A DNA stretch of 64,000 nucleotides, from positions 1-64,000 of the forward strand of contig NZ_SMLK01000008.1 in NCBI RefSeq assembly GCF_004681975.1, written 5' to 3'. Shown piece by piece: positions 13,268-24,554 of the stretch. Within the stretch, counting starts at the first letter, position 1. Each line of letters starts with the position of its first letter. Below the pieces are notes generated by a model. That model made no database searches. It saw nothing but the letters and a program-made list of their open reading frames with translations, and was not told where the DNA came from. This DNA comes from Ramlibacter humi (GTDB lineage: Bacteria > Pseudomonadota > Gammaproteobacteria > Burkholderiales > Burkholderiaceae_C). Made by a program: the position numbers and the translations under genes.

Positions 13268-13522
13268 TTACTTGCTGGCGGCGGAAGCGGCCGGGGTGGC
13301 GGCAGCAGCCGGGGCCGAAGCGGCGGCGGCAGCGTCGGAAGCGGCCGGGGCGGCGGCAGCAGCCGGAGCCGAAGCGTCGGCGGCCGGAGCGGAAGCAGCG
13401 GGAGCGGGAGCCGGGGCAGCGGCGGGGGCCGGAGCGGGCGCGGGCGCCGGTTCTTCCTTCTTGCCGCAAGCAGCCAGCGCGGCGGCAGCCACCAGGGTCG
13501 CCAGGACGAGCGATTTCTTCAT
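13268..13522 (-). CDS. Ala/Pro-rich small lipoprotein
   Basis: An 84-residue secreted lipoprotein. The start is MKKSLVLATL at 13522, with a purine-rich AAAGGAAACTGGAA leader just before it; the longer frame upstream was not used. The lipobox LAAC places the lipid on C19. After CGKKEE the mature part is almost only alanine and proline with scattered serine and aspartate, that is, a disordered spacer with no enzyme domain. It may be an abundant periplasmic or envelope lipoprotein. It has its own TATAAT box and a terminator directly behind it, so it is a single-gene unit. Confidence 0.85.
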   Translation of the reverse strand: MKKSLVLATLVAAAALAACGKKEEPAPAPAPAPAAAPAPAPAASAPAADASAPAAAAAPAASDAAAAASAPAAAATPAASAASK

Positions 13523-13576
13523 TTCCAGTTTCCTTTGGGTCTGAGAGATTTTGGCCACGCAACCGGGAGTGGCGCG

Positions 13577-13614
13577 CTGGCTGAACAGCTAGTACGAGCT
13601 TTCTGCTCAGCCAG
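13577..13614. promoter_or_regulatory. Inverted repeat at the lipoprotein transcription start
   Basis: Arms CTGGCTGAACAG (13577-13588) and CTGCTCAGCCAG (13603-13614) pair at 11 of 12 positions around a 14-nt loop. The element lies immediately downstream of the minus-strand -10 box, so it straddles or follows the transcription start. It is either an operator or a 5'-end mRNA hairpin that could stabilise the transcript. Confidence 0.6.
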
Positions 13615-13616
13615 AA

Positions 13617-13622
13617 ATTATA
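13617..13622 (-). promoter_or_regulatory. -10 box of the lipoprotein gene
   Basis: TATAAT on the minus strand, in the context CCCTATAATTTC. A start a few bases downstream would give a leader of about 85-90 nt before the ATG at 13522. A good -35 hexamer at the proper distance is not obvious. Confidence 0.6.
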
Positions 13623-13664
13623 GGGCTTTCCGTTGCGTCTTCGGGACAAACCCTGAGGCCTTCG

Positions 13665-14162
13665 TCACAAACCCAACGTGGTCGCCGGGAACGAAGGAGA
13701 GCTGCGCTGCAGCCATTCCCGCAACCGCTCGCGCAAGGCGAGGCGCCGCTCGGGCTCGCGGCCCGTGTAGCCATTGCAGCGCTCGGGGTCGCGCCTTTCC
13801 ATCACCCACGAAGGTGTCCAGATCGCGCTGGGCAATTCCAGCTCATCGGCCGAAGGACAAGCCCGGGCTTCGACGATGTGCGACCACTGGCGCCGCCAGG
13901 TGACGAAGCGCGCGTGCCGCCGCACCACCTCGTCCCAGCGGCGCGCGAGCAGCGTGCACTTGCGGCCGCTGGCCGACCATTGCTGCAGCGACTCGGCCAC
14001 CGCCCGCTCACCCAGCGGCCAGTCGGCGAATTCCGCGTCGCACAGGATGATCTCGCGCCAGCCTTCGCGCGCCGCGGCCGCGAGCGCATCGCGCACGAGC
14101 TGCCGGAAAGCCTCGCGGCCTTCGAAGCGCCCTTCGGGCAGCGGTGCGGCGTCCGCCGTCAT
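13665..14162 (-). CDS. Conserved protein of unknown function coupled to the L16 hydroxylase
   Basis: A 165-residue cytoplasmic protein with no signal peptide or membrane segment. Recognisable conserved stretches are REAFRQLVRDAL, WREIILCDAEFADWPLGER, TLLARRWDEVVRRHARF and PSAIWTPSWVMERRDPE. I recall such segments in an uncharacterised family (also found fused to acetyltransferases elsewhere) but cannot assign a reaction. The pattern of an LCD/DAEFADWPLGE strand-turn and a second ARRWDEVVRRH element is compatible with a phospholipase-D-like or nucleotide-binding alpha/beta fold, which is only a guess. Its ATG overlaps the stop of the upstream hydroxylase gene (ATGA), so the two are co-translated. 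Confidence 0.8.
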   Translation of the reverse strand: MTADAAPLPEGRFEGREAFRQLVRDALAAAAREGWREIILCDAEFADWPLGERAVAESLQQWSASGRKCTLLARRWDEVVRRHARFVTWRRQWSHIVEARACPSADELELPSAIWTPSWVMERRDPERCNGYTGREPERRLALRERLREWLQRSSPSFPATTLGL

Positions 14163-15283
14163 GCGCCTTCCTCCTGCAGCCAGCCGGCTTCGGCCCACGA
14201 CGCGAGCAGGTCCAGCGCTTCGTCGCTCGCCCGCGCGAGGTCCTCGGGCGCCAGGCGGCGATCGTCGGCCAGCTTGCGCATCAGGCGGGCGTCGGGCCCC
14301 GAAGCACGCCAGCTCTCGCCGTTGACGAACAGGTGGCGGCCGTCGTACAGCATGCGCGTGCGGCGGTCCAGCACCAGCGCGCGGCCGGGCGACGGCGGGC
14401 GGCCCGCATCGAACCACACGTTGGCCTTGGGTTCGCTCAGGTACTCGCCCAGCGCCCGCCCCAGCGCACGCGGATCCTTCAGTGCGGCGCGCAGCGCGTC
14501 CTGCGCGAAACGCTCCAGCTCGGGCGGGATGGCGCCGGCCTCGCGCACCGCGGCCTGCGCCGCGTCGCGGTACATCGTGCCCGCGCCCTCCTCCACGTCG
14601 TCGGCCAGGCGCTGCAGCAGTTCGCGGGCGAGTTCCTCGCGGCCGGGCGCGCGGAACCCGATGGAGTACGTCTGGCACTCGCCTTCGGCGATGCCGTCGT
14701 GCGCGTAGCGCGGCGGCAGGTACAGCATGTCGCCGGGTTCGAGCACGTGCTCCTCTTCCGGCTCGAAGTCCGCCAGGATCTTCAGCGGCAGGTCCTCGCG
14801 CAGCGACAGGTCGGACTGGCGGCCATAGCGCCAGCGCCTGCGGCCCTGCGCCTGCAGCAGGAACACGTCGTAGCTGTCGAAGTGCGGCCCGACGCCGCCG
14901 CCATCGCTGGCCCAGCTGATCATCAGGTCGTCCAGCCGCGCCTGCGGCACGAAGCGAAAGCGCTGCAGCAGCCGGTGCGCCGCTTCCACGTGCAGGTCCA
15001 CGCCCTGCACCAGCAGGGTCCAGGCCGGGCGGGACATTGGCGGCAGCGATCGCGGACCGAACGGCCCGCGGCGCAGCGACCAGCGGCCGCCGGCGCGCTG
15101 CTCCACGACGCGGGACTCGACGCCTTCCTGCTGCGCCAGCGCGAACAGCTCGCGGCGTTCCAGCAAAGGCCGCATGTCGGGCACGGCGCCGCGCACCAGC
15201 AGTGGCTTGCGCTGCCAGTGGCGCTTCATGAACTGGCGGGGGGAGAGGCCGCCGAGCAGCGGCGTGGGAAGGTGGACGTCCAT
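14159..15283 (-). CDS. roxA: Ribosomal protein uL16 arginine hydroxylase (cupin/JmjC)
   Basis: A 374-residue Fe(II)/2-oxoglutarate oxygenase of the YcfD/RoxA family. The cupin core carries the iron ligands H134 and D136 (GPHFDSYDVF) and H195 (PRYAHDG). The family-typical lead-in LLVQGVDLH and the QGRRRW strand are present, and a winged-helix-like C-terminal domain ends in WAEAGWLQEEGA. The enzyme hydroxylates a conserved arginine of ribosomal protein L16. It starts 32 bp from the oppositely oriented FKBP gene, so the two share a divergent promoter region that overlaps coding sequence. Confidence 0.9.
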   Translation of the reverse strand: MDVHLPTPLLGGLSPRQFMKRHWQRKPLLVRGAVPDMRPLLERRELFALAQQEGVESRVVEQRAGGRWSLRRGPFGPRSLPPMSRPAWTLLVQGVDLHVEAAHRLLQRFRFVPQARLDDLMISWASDGGGVGPHFDSYDVFLLQAQGRRRWRYGRQSDLSLREDLPLKILADFEPEEEHVLEPGDMLYLPPRYAHDGIAEGECQTYSIGFRAPGREELARELLQRLADDVEEGAGTMYRDAAQAAVREAGAIPPELERFAQDALRAALKDPRALGRALGEYLSEPKANVWFDAGRPPSPGRALVLDRRTRMLYDGRHLFVNGESWRASGPDARLMRKLADDRRLAPEDLARASDEALDLLASWAEAGWLQEEGA

Positions 15284-15315
15284 GGATGGCGGGGGAACTG
15301 CGAGAATTCTCCCTT

Positions 15316-15834
15316 ATGGAAGTCACCCCGCAATGCGTCGTCGCGCTGACCTGGACGCTGAAGGACACCCTCGGCGAGGAACTTGACGTGCTCGATGAGC
15401 CGGTGGAGTTCCTGCTCGGAGGCAACGACCTGCTGGCCAAGATCGAGGAAGCCCTGCAGGGCCACGAGCCCGGCGACCGCCTGGACCTGCACCTGGAACC
15501 CGAGGACGCCTTCGGCGACTACGACGAGCAGCTGGTGTTCCTGGAGCCGCGCTCGCTGTTCCCCGGGCAGATGGAAGAAGGCATGACCTTCGAGGGCCTC
15601 CCGGCGGGCAGCAACGAGCAGGCGCCGAAGAACCTGCTGTACACCGTCACCGAAATCTATCCCGAGCACGTGGTGCTGGACGGCAACCACCCGCTCGCGG
15701 GCATCGCGCTGCGGCTGCACCTGAAGGTGGAAGCCGTGCGCGAAGCCACCGAAGAAGAAGTCGGCCGCGGCACCGCTGGCACCGGCTTCTTCCGCGTGCA
15801 TCCGCAGGCGCCGGGTGGCGACCTGCTGCACTGA
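15316..15834 (+). CDS. FKBP-type peptidyl-prolyl isomerase, SlyD-like
   Basis: A 172-residue SlyD-like FKBP. The start is taken at ATG 15316 (MEVTPQCVV...), since the ten preceding codons overlap the divergent promoter region and do not match the family. The FKBP half begins with VALTWTLKD and GEELDVLDEPVEFLLGG. The chaperone insert-in-flap domain lies in the middle, with PEDAFGDYDEQLV and later HPLAGIAL, both hallmarks of SlyD/FkpB. The C-terminus lacks the His-rich metal tail of E. coli SlyD. It would catalyse proline isomerisation and assist folding in the cytoplasm. Confidence 0.9.
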   Translation: MEVTPQCVVALTWTLKDTLGEELDVLDEPVEFLLGGNDLLAKIEEALQGHEPGDRLDLHLEPEDAFGDYDEQLVFLEPRSLFPGQMEEGMTFEGLPAGSNEQAPKNLLYTVTEIYPEHVVLDGNHPLAGIALRLHLKVEAVREATEEEVGRGTAGTGFFRVHPQAPGGDLLH

Positions 15835-15845
15835 AACCGGGAGCA

Positions 15846-15960
15846 AACTCCCTTACGCAGAGGTCGCGGAGGGAGCGCAGAGTTCGCGGAAGTGAAACTT
15901 CCACCGATTTTTCTCTGCGAACTCTGCGCCTCCTCCGCGACCTCTGCGTAAGGGAGTCCG
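15846..15960. repeat. Long palindromic intergenic repeat, copy 2
   Basis: About 115 bp between the convergent FKBP and glycine-zipper genes. The arms begin ACTCCCTTACGCAGAGG and, from the other side, GGACTCCCTTACGCAGAGG, and stay paired through GTCGCGGAGG and GCGCAGAGTTCGC. This is the most symmetrical copy of the family. Confidence 0.85.
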
Positions 15961-15992
15961 CTTTCAGAGGAGGCGACGAGCCCCCGACGCCA

Positions 15993-16568
15993 TCATGAAC
16001 GGTAGATGACGCCGTTCTCGACGCGCACGCGGTCGCCCACGCGCAGGTCGCCCAGCGCGCCCACCTCGAAGGTGCGCCACTGGCCCTGGTCGGTCTGCAC
16101 GGTCACGCGGTAGGCACCGTTCGCGGCGGCAGCCTGTTGCTGCTGCTGCTCCTGGCGCTGGCCGATGCCGTTGCCGATGGCCGCGCCGCCGGCCGCGCCC
16201 AGCACGGTGGCGCCGCTGCGGTTGTGGCCGTTGTTCACGTTCTTGCCGAGCACGTTGCCGACCACGGCGCCGATGACGCCGCCGACCACCGCGTTGCGCG
16301 CGCTGGGGTTGGTGGCACTGGTCTGCCCTTGGGCCACCTGCTGGATGTCCGTCACGCGGCCGAATTCGACGGCGGCGACGGGCGCGCTCTGCACGACGGT
16401 GCCGCTGGGGTACGTGGCCACCGGTGCCGGCGCGCTGTAGACCGGGGCTTGCGAGACCGGCGGATTCGGGTCGGCCTGGCCGAGGCCGTTGCCGGGATAG
16501 CTGCTGCAGGCGGACAGGACGGCGGCGGCGGTGGTGACGCCGGCAACGAGGGTGAGACGGTTGCGCAT
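15993..16568 (-). CDS. Glycine-zipper outer-membrane lipoprotein
   Basis: A 191-residue lipoprotein. The start is MRNRLTLVAG at 16568, with a GGAGAA ribosome-binding sequence just upstream. The lipobox LSAC places lipid on C21. A Pro/Ala/Tyr-rich linker precedes two glycine-zipper segments (about 92-110 and 120-137), the two-helix element of SlyB/PcpI/Rick_17kDa proteins, then a Gln run and a C-terminal beta domain ending in DRVRVENGVIYRS. It probably contributes to envelope stability. The downstream side is palindromic repeat copy 2. Confidence 0.88.
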   Translation of the reverse strand: MRNRLTLVAGVTTAAAVLSACSSYPGNGLGQADPNPPVSQAPVYSAPAPVATYPSGTVVQSAPVAAVEFGRVTDIQQVAQGQTSATNPSARNAVVGGVIGAVVGNVLGKNVNNGHNRSGATVLGAAGGAAIGNGIGQRQEQQQQQAAAANGAYRVTVQTDQGQWRTFEVGALGDLRVGDRVRVENGVIYRS

Positions 16569-16699
16569 GGGAAATTCTCCTTTTGGGAACGTTCCCCCGA
16601 TTAGAGGCATGGCCCCGACGGTTGGCTTGCCGGGATCGCCGCGCATCGGCGTAGGAGCAGGCAGCCCGTCCTGTAGGACCGGCCTGCGACGGCTGAAGC

Positions 16700-17146
16700 T
16701 CAGCCCTTTCCGGTCGATCCGTAGCCGTTCGCGCCGCGCTGCGTGGCCGGGAATTCGCTGACGACGTTGAACTCGGCCTGCACCACCGGCACCACCACCA
16801 GCTGCGCCAAGCGCTCCATCGGCTGCAGCGTGAAAGCCGTGTCGCTGCGGTTCCAGCAGCTGACCATCAGCTGGCCCTGGTAGTCGCTGTCGATCAGGCC
16901 CACCAGGTTGCCCAGCACGATGCCGTGCTTGTGGCCCAGGCCCGACCGCGGAAGGATCAGCGCCGCGTACCCCGGGTCTTTCAGCCAGATGGCGATGCCG
17001 GTGGGCACCAGCCGCCATTCGTTGGGGCCGAGATGGAGCGGCTCGCCGATGCAGGCGCGCAGGTCCAGGCCCGCGCTTCCGGGCGTGGCGTACGCGGGCA
17101 GCTGGTCCGCCATGCGCGGATCGAGGATCTTGACGTCGACTTTCAT
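16700..17146 (-). CDS. dut: dUTP diphosphatase
   Basis: A 148-residue trimeric dUTPase, hydrolysing dUTP to dUMP and keeping uracil out of DNA. Motif 1 is AGLDLRA (25-31), motif 2 PRSG (66-69), motif 3 GLIDSDYQG (83-91), motif 4 RLAQLVV and the Gly-rich C-terminal lid GYGSTG (141-146). The ATG overlaps the coaBC stop by four bases (ATGA), the classical coaBC-dut pair. The segment 16569-16699 between dut and the glycine-zipper gene shows no gene. Confidence 0.96.
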   Translation of the reverse strand: MKVDVKILDPRMADQLPAYATPGSAGLDLRACIGEPLHLGPNEWRLVPTGIAIWLKDPGYAALILPRSGLGHKHGIVLGNLVGLIDSDYQGQLMVSCWNRSDTAFTLQPMERLAQLVVVPVVQAEFNVVSEFPATQRGANGYGSTGKG

Positions 17147-18378
17147 GCTTTTGCGGTGCCGGGCAGGCCGGACATGCGCCTGGCGATCTCCACCACCAGG
17201 GTGCGGGCCAGCTGCAGCTTGGGCGCGCGCGGCAGTTCGTGCGCGCCCTGCTCGTCCACCAGCAGCAGCTGGTTGTCGTCCTGCCCGAAGGTGAGCGGGC
17301 CGATGTTGCCGGCCAGCAGCGGGATGCCCTTGCGCACGCGCTTGGCCTGCGCGTGCGCCAGCAGGTCGTGGCTTTCGGCGGCGAAGCCGACGCAGAACAG
17401 CTCGCGCTTCTTCGCGCGCTCCGTCTGCGCCACGGTAAGAAGGATGTCCGGGTTCTCGACGAAGGACAGCGTGGGCGCCTGGCCGCTGCCGTCCTTCTTG
17501 ATCTTCTGGCCGGCTTCGTTGGCGGGCCGCCAGTCGGCCACGGCGGCGGTGGCGACGAAGACGTCGGCGCGCGGCACGGCCGCCAGCGTGGCGTCCAGCA
17601 TCTGGCGCGCCGACTTCACATCGACGCGGTCCACGCCGCGCGGCGTGGGCAGGTGCACGGGGCCGGCCACCAGCGTGACCTGCGCGCCCGCTTCCCGGGC
17701 GGCGCGCGCGATGGCGAAACCCATCTTGCCGGAGGAATGGTTGGTGATGCCGCGGATCGGGTCCAGCGCCTCGAAGGTCGGGCCGGCCGTGACCACCACT
17801 CGCTTGCCCGCCAGCGGCTTGGGCGACAGGAAGGCGACGATGTCTTCCAGCAGCTGGTCCGGCTCCAGCATGCGGCCATCGCCGGTCTCGCCGCAGGCCT
17901 GGAAGCCGCTGCCCACGCCGAGGATGGTGGCGCCGTCCTGCGCCAGCTGCGCCATGTTGCGCTGCGTGGCCGGGTGGGCCCACATCTCGCGGTTCATCGC
18001 CGGCGCGATCAGCAGCGGCACGCGGGCGATGGGGCGCGCCAGGCACATCAGGCTGAGCAGCTCGTCGGCACGGCCGTGCACCAGCCTGGCCATGAAATCG
18101 GCGCTGCACGGCGCGATGACGATGGCGTCGGCCTCGCGCGAGAGGTTGATGTGCGGCATGTTGTTCGGTTCGCGCGCGTCCCACTGCGAGGTGTGGACGG
18201 TGCGCCCCGAAAGCGCCTGCATGGTGACCGGCGTGATGAACTGCTCCGCCGCTTCGGTCATCACCACCTGCACGGTGGCGCCTTCCTTGACGAAGCCCCG
18301 GCACAGCTCGGCGGCCTTGTAGCAGGCGATGCCGCCCGTCAGGCCCAGGACGATGTGCTTGCCCCGAAGGTCATTCAT
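17143..18378 (-). CDS. coaBC: Bifunctional phosphopantothenoylcysteine decarboxylase / phosphopantothenate-cysteine ligase
   Basis: A 411-residue two-domain enzyme for two consecutive steps of coenzyme A synthesis. The start is [12 protein letters not shown] at 18378; the frame continues upstream only into palindromic repeat copy 3. The flavin-dependent CoaC half has H76 in MPHINLS, the PAMNREMW motif (126-133) and the reactive C162 in [10 protein letters not shown]. The CoaB half has [11 protein letters not shown] and the KIKKD element. It is divergent from pyrG and translationally coupled to dut. Confidence 0.95.
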   Translation of the reverse strand: MNDLRGKHIVLGLTGGIACYKAAELCRGFVKEGATVQVVMTEAAEQFITPVTMQALSGRTVHTSQWDAREPNNMPHINLSREADAIVIAPCSADFMARLVHGRADELLSLMCLARPIARVPLLIAPAMNREMWAHPATQRNMAQLAQDGATILGVGSGFQACGETGDGRMLEPDQLLEDIVAFLSPKPLAGKRVVVTAGPTFEALDPIRGITNHSSGKMGFAIARAAREAGAQVTLVAGPVHLPTPRGVDRVDVKSARQMLDATLAAVPRADVFVATAAVADWRPANEAGQKIKKDGSGQAPTLSFVENPDILLTVAQTERAKKRELFCVGFAAESHDLLAHAQAKRVRKGIPLLAGNIGPLTFGQDDNQLLLVDEQGAHELPRAPKLQLARTLVVEIARRMSGLPGTAKA

Positions 18379-18393
18379 GGCGCGGGAATGTAG

Positions 18394-20262
<1,869 letters not shown>

Positions 20263-20263
20263 C

Positions 20264-21121
20264 ATGAAACTGTGCGGATTCGAAGTGGGCCTGCACAGGC
20301 CCTTTTTCTTGATCGCCGGCCCCTGCGTGGTCGAATCCGAACAGCTGCAGATGGACGTCGCCGGGCAGCTGAAGGAAATGGCCGCCGCCCTGGGCATCCC
20401 CTTCATCTTCAAGAGCAGCTACGACAAGGCCAATCGCTCCTCGGGCGCCAGCTTCCGCGGCCCCGGCATGTCGCGCGGCCTGGACATCCTGGGCAAGGTG
20501 AAGCGGCAGCTGGGCGTGCCCGTCATCACCGACGTGCACACGACGGAGGAAGTGCCTGAGGTCGCCAAGGTCGTCGACGTGCTGCAGACGCCCGCCTTCC
20601 TGTGCCGCCAGACCGACTTCATCCGCGCCGTGGCCCAGTCGGGCAAGCCGGTGAACATCAAGAAGGGCCAGTTCCTCGCGCCCCACGACATGAAGAACGT
20701 CATCGACAAGGCCCGCGCCGCCGCGCGCGAAAAAGGGCTGCCCGAAGACAGCTTCATGGCCTGCGAGCGCGGCGCCAGCTTCGGCTACAACAACCTGGTG
20801 TCGGACATGCGCTCGCTGTCCATCATGCGCGAGACGGGCGCGCCGGTGGTGTTCGACGCCACGCACTCGGTGCAGCTGCCCGGCGGCCAGGGCACCAGCT
20901 CCGGCGGCCAGCGCGAGATGGTGCCGGTGCTGGCGCGCGCCGCCATCGCGGTGGGCGTCGCCGGCGTGTTCATGGAAACGCACCCCGACCCCGCCAAAGC
21001 CCTGTCCGACGGCCCCAACGCGGTGCCGCTCAAGCACATGAAGGCGCTGCTGGAAACGCTGGTGGCGCTGGACCAGGTCACCAAGAAGAACGGCTTCCTC
21101 GAGAACGACTTCAACGCCTGA
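20264..21121 (+). CDS. kdsA: 3-deoxy-8-phosphooctulonate synthase
   Basis: A 285-residue TIM-barrel enzyme condensing phosphoenolpyruvate with arabinose-5-phosphate to Kdo-8-phosphate for lipopolysaccharide core. It has [12 protein letters not shown], the phosphate-binding segment, and INVKK-like [10 protein letters not shown]. The position that is Asn in the metal-independent E. coli enzyme is Cys here (C21 in AGPCVVES), and the other metal ligands are kept in [17 protein letters not shown] and ALSDGPNA. That predicts the divalent-metal-dependent class. It is tightly packed after pyrG. Confidence 0.95.
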   Translation: MKLCGFEVGLHRPFFLIAGPCVVESEQLQMDVAGQLKEMAAALGIPFIFKSSYDKANRSSGASFRGPGMSRGLDILGKVKRQLGVPVITDVHTTEEVPEVAKVVDVLQTPAFLCRQTDFIRAVAQSGKPVNIKKGQFLAPHDMKNVIDKARAAAREKGLPEDSFMACERGASFGYNNLVSDMRSLSIMRETGAPVVFDATHSVQLPGGQGTSSGGQREMVPVLARAAIAVGVAGVFMETHPDPAKALSDGPNAVPLKHMKALLETLVALDQVTKKNGFLENDFNA

Positions 21122-21135
21122 AAGCAAGAGACACG

Positions 21136-21426
21136 ATGCCCTCCGCCTACATCCTCGCCAACATCGACGTCACCGACCCGCAGCAGTACGAGGAATACAA
21201 GAAGTACTCCACCCTCGCCATGCAGGCGCACGGCGCCGAAGTGTGCGTGCGCGGCGGCGCCGTAAAGGTGCTGGAAGGCGACTGGTCGCCCAGGCGCGTC
21301 GTGCTGCTGAAATTCCCGTCGGTGGAGAAGGCGCAGGCCTTCTACGACTCCACCGAGTACGGCCGCGCGAAGAAGGCCCGCGAAGGCGCGGCCGTCATGC
21401 GCATGGTGCTGATCGAGGGCGTGTGA
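21136..21426 (+). CDS. DUF1330 family protein
   Basis: A 96-residue ferredoxin-like (dimeric alpha/beta barrel) protein of the DUF1330 family. Typical features are the N-terminal AYILANIDVTDPQQYEEYKK, a central VRGG and the C-terminal FPSVEKAQAFYDSTEYGRAKKAR. The biochemical role is not established. It starts 14 bp after kdsA and is followed by palindromic repeat copy 4 before eno, a gene order frequent in this family. Confidence 0.92.
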   Translation: MPSAYILANIDVTDPQQYEEYKKYSTLAMQAHGAEVCVRGGAVKVLEGDWSPRRVVLLKFPSVEKAQAFYDSTEYGRAKKAREGAAVMRMVLIEGV

Positions 21427-21430
21427 AATA

Positions 21431-21540
21431 CAACTCCCCTACGCGAAAGACGCGAAAGTGACGCGAAGGACGCAAAAAGACAGATGGATTTTTTCGCGTC
21501 CTTCGCGTCACTTTCGGGGCCTTCGCGTGCGGTAGTCCCG
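21431..21540. repeat. Long palindromic intergenic repeat, copy 4 (variant)
   Basis: About 110 bp between DUF1330 and eno. The architecture is that of the other copies, but the repeated word in the arms is ACGCGAAAG or CGCGAAGGACGC in place of ACGCAGAG. The arms pair CGCGAAAGTGACGCGAAGGA with its complement around 21493-21516. It defines a second sequence type. Confidence 0.75.
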
Positions 21541-21549
21541 CTTTTTTGA

Positions 21550-22851
<1,302 letters not shown>

Positions 22852-22856
22852 TGAGA

Positions 22857-22926
22857 CCACCCCGAAGCGCCTTCGGCGCCTTCCCTCAAGGGGCGCCATC
22901 AGCGGCCCGGCAAAGCCGGTTCCGCG
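22857..22926. repeat. Intergenic REP-like element after eno
   Basis: A GC-rich segment with GAAGCGCCTTCGGCGCCTTC, GGCGCC inverted around CCTCAAGG, and the hairpin CCGGCAAAGCCGG. From memory this sequence type recurs throughout Comamonadaceae genomes. It has no T-run, so it is more likely a REP-like repeat than a terminator. Confidence 0.6.
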
Positions 22927-22994
22927 ATGGCCCTTGGATGGAGCGCGCGCAATCGCAAGGCCGCTTCCGTCACGAAGACTCGAGAGGAACTTGA

Positions 22995-23276
22995 ATGTCG
23001 AGTCGCCTCGTCCCGCCCCTCCTGCTCGCGCTGCTCGCCGTCGTGCACGCGCAGCTGTGGTTCGGCCGGGGCAGCGTGGGCAACGTGGGCGAGATGGAGC
23101 GGCGCCTGGTGCAGCAGCAGCAAGCCAACGTGCAGCAGCAGCAGGCCAACGAGCGCCTGGCCGCCGAGGTCAACGACCTCAGGGAAGGCCTGGAGATGGT
23201 CGAGGAGAAGGCGCGCGCCGAGCTGGGCATGGTCAAGCCCAACGAAATCTTCGTCAACGTCGTGACGCCCAAGTGA
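22995..23276 (+). CDS. ftsB: Cell division protein FtsB
   Basis: A 93-residue bitopic membrane protein. One hydrophobic helix (about 5-21) is followed by AQLWFGRGSVG, then a Gln-rich coiled coil (about 33-72) and the conserved end EEKARAELGMVKPNEIFVNV. This is the layout of FtsB, which pairs with FtsL and FtsQ to activate septal peptidoglycan synthesis. A GAGGAA ribosome-binding site at 22984-22989 supports the ATG. It follows eno, its usual neighbour. Confidence 0.93.
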   Translation: MSSRLVPPLLLALLAVVHAQLWFGRGSVGNVGEMERRLVQQQQANVQQQQANERLAAEVNDLREGLEMVEEKARAELGMVKPNEIFVNVVTPK

Positions 23277-23307
23277 GCCGCGGCACCCTGCCGCGCACGC
23301 CGCGCTG

Positions 23308-23928
23308 ATGGCCGAGTCACTGTTCGCGACGGCTTTCGTCCTCTGGGGCTCGCCGGTCAGCTGGCTCGAGCTGGCCGGCGTGGTGATCTCCCTCGTCATG
23401 GTCGCCTGCAACATCCGCGAAGTGCATTGGGGCTGGCCGCTGGCCATCGTCGCCTCGCTGATGTACTTCGCCATCTTCTGGCGCAGCAAGCTGTACGGCG
23501 ACGCGGGGCTGCAGCTTTTCTTCGCCACCGTGGCGTTCTGGGGCTGGTGGCAGTGGCTGCGCGGCCACCGCGCCGACGGCCACGAGCTGCACGTGGCGTT
23601 GCTCACGCCGAAGCAGCGCTTCCTCACGCTGCTGGCCGGCGCGCTGCTGTGGCCGCTGACCGGGCTGTTCCTCCTGCGCTTCACCGACACCGACGTGCCG
23701 TGGTGGGACGCCTTCCCCACCGCGTGGAGCCTCGTCGGCCAATACCTGCTGGGCCGCAAGTACCTGGAGAACTGGGTCGTGTGGATCCTGGTGGACGTCG
23801 TCGGCGTGGGCCTCTTCGCCTACAAGGGCCTGTGGTTCACCGCCGCGCTGTACGCCGTGTTCGTCGTGATGTGCGTCGCCGGCCTGCGCGAATGGCTGCG
23901 GCGCTTGCGGGCCGGGGCGGCGGCATGA
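23308..23928 (+). CDS. pnuC: PnuC-type nicotinamide riboside transporter
   Basis: A 206-residue inner-membrane protein with about seven hydrophobic helices. The conserved PnuC signatures are the aromatic region VHWGWPLAIVASLMYF and the WGWWQW motif, followed by NWVVWILVDVVGVGLF. It would facilitate uptake of nicotinamide riboside for NAD salvage. Its stop overlaps the start of the next gene, a NadR-like kinase that could trap the imported riboside by phosphorylation. Confidence 0.93.
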   Translation: MAESLFATAFVLWGSPVSWLELAGVVISLVMVACNIREVHWGWPLAIVASLMYFAIFWRSKLYGDAGLQLFFATVAFWGWWQWLRGHRADGHELHVALLTPKQRFLTLLAGALLWPLTGLFLLRFTDTDVPWWDAFPTAWSLVGQYLLGRKYLENWVVWILVDVVGVGLFAYKGLWFTAALYAVFVVMCVAGLREWLRRLRAGAAA

Positions 23929-24551
23929 AGGTCGCGCTGCTCGGCGCCGAAAGCACCGGCAAGACCACGCTGGCCGGTGCTCTCGCGCGGGCGCTGCAGG
24001 CGCGCGGCCACCGCGTCGCGGCCGTCGGCGAGTACCTGCGCGAATGGTGCGAGCGCGAAGGCCGCACGCCGCGGCCCGAAGAGCAATTGCCCATCGCCGA
24101 AGAACAGGAGCGCCGCGTCGACGCCGCCGCGGCGCAAGCGGACATCGTCATCGCCGACACCACCTCGCTGATGGTCGCCATCTACAGCGCCATGCTGTTC
24201 GACGACGGCACGCTGTACCGGTTCGCGCTGGAAAGGCAGCGCGGCTACGACCTGACACTGGTCACCGGTCTCGACATCCCGTGGGTGGCCGATGGTTTGC
24301 AGCGTGACGGCGAGCACGTGCGCGGGCCGGTGGACGAACTGGTGCGAGAAGCTCTGCGCAAGGCCAGTGTGCCGTATCGCGTGGTGTACGGCACGGGGGA
24401 GGACCGGCTCGCCAACGCCTTGCAGCCGGTGCTGGAGAAGCTGGGCGAAAGGCCGCCGGACAAGGGGCCGCGCTGGCAATGGAGCTGCGACAAGTGCAGC
24501 GACCCGGACTGCGAGCACCGGCTGTTCACCGGCCTTCAGCGTTCGCCCTGA
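23925..24551 (+). CDS. NadR-like P-loop kinase (ribosylnicotinamide kinase type)
   Basis: A 208-residue ATPase with P-loop GAESTGKTT (7-15), matching the kinase domain of NadR, but without the nucleotidyltransferase or DNA-binding domains of the E. coli protein. ADIVIADTTSL is the Walker B-like element and YDLTLVTGLDIPW the later core strand. The C-terminus carries a cysteine cluster (CDKCSDPDCEH) with CxxC spacing not expected in NadR kinases. Co-translation with pnuC (ATGA overlap) supports phosphorylation of nicotinamide riboside to NMN. Confidence 0.85.
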   Translation: MKVALLGAESTGKTTLAGALARALQARGHRVAAVGEYLREWCEREGRTPRPEEQLPIAEEQERRVDAAAAQADIVIADTTSLMVAIYSAMLFDDGTLYRFALERQRGYDLTLVTGLDIPWVADGLQRDGEHVRGPVDELVREALRKASVPYRVVYGTGEDRLANALQPVLEKLGERPPDKGPRWQWSCDKCSDPDCEHRLFTGLQRSP

Positions 24552-24554
24552 ACT

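Noticed and set aside
22857-22926. Intrinsic terminator after eno.
   Set aside because: Hairpins are present but there is no T-run, and the sequence type fits a dispersed repeat.
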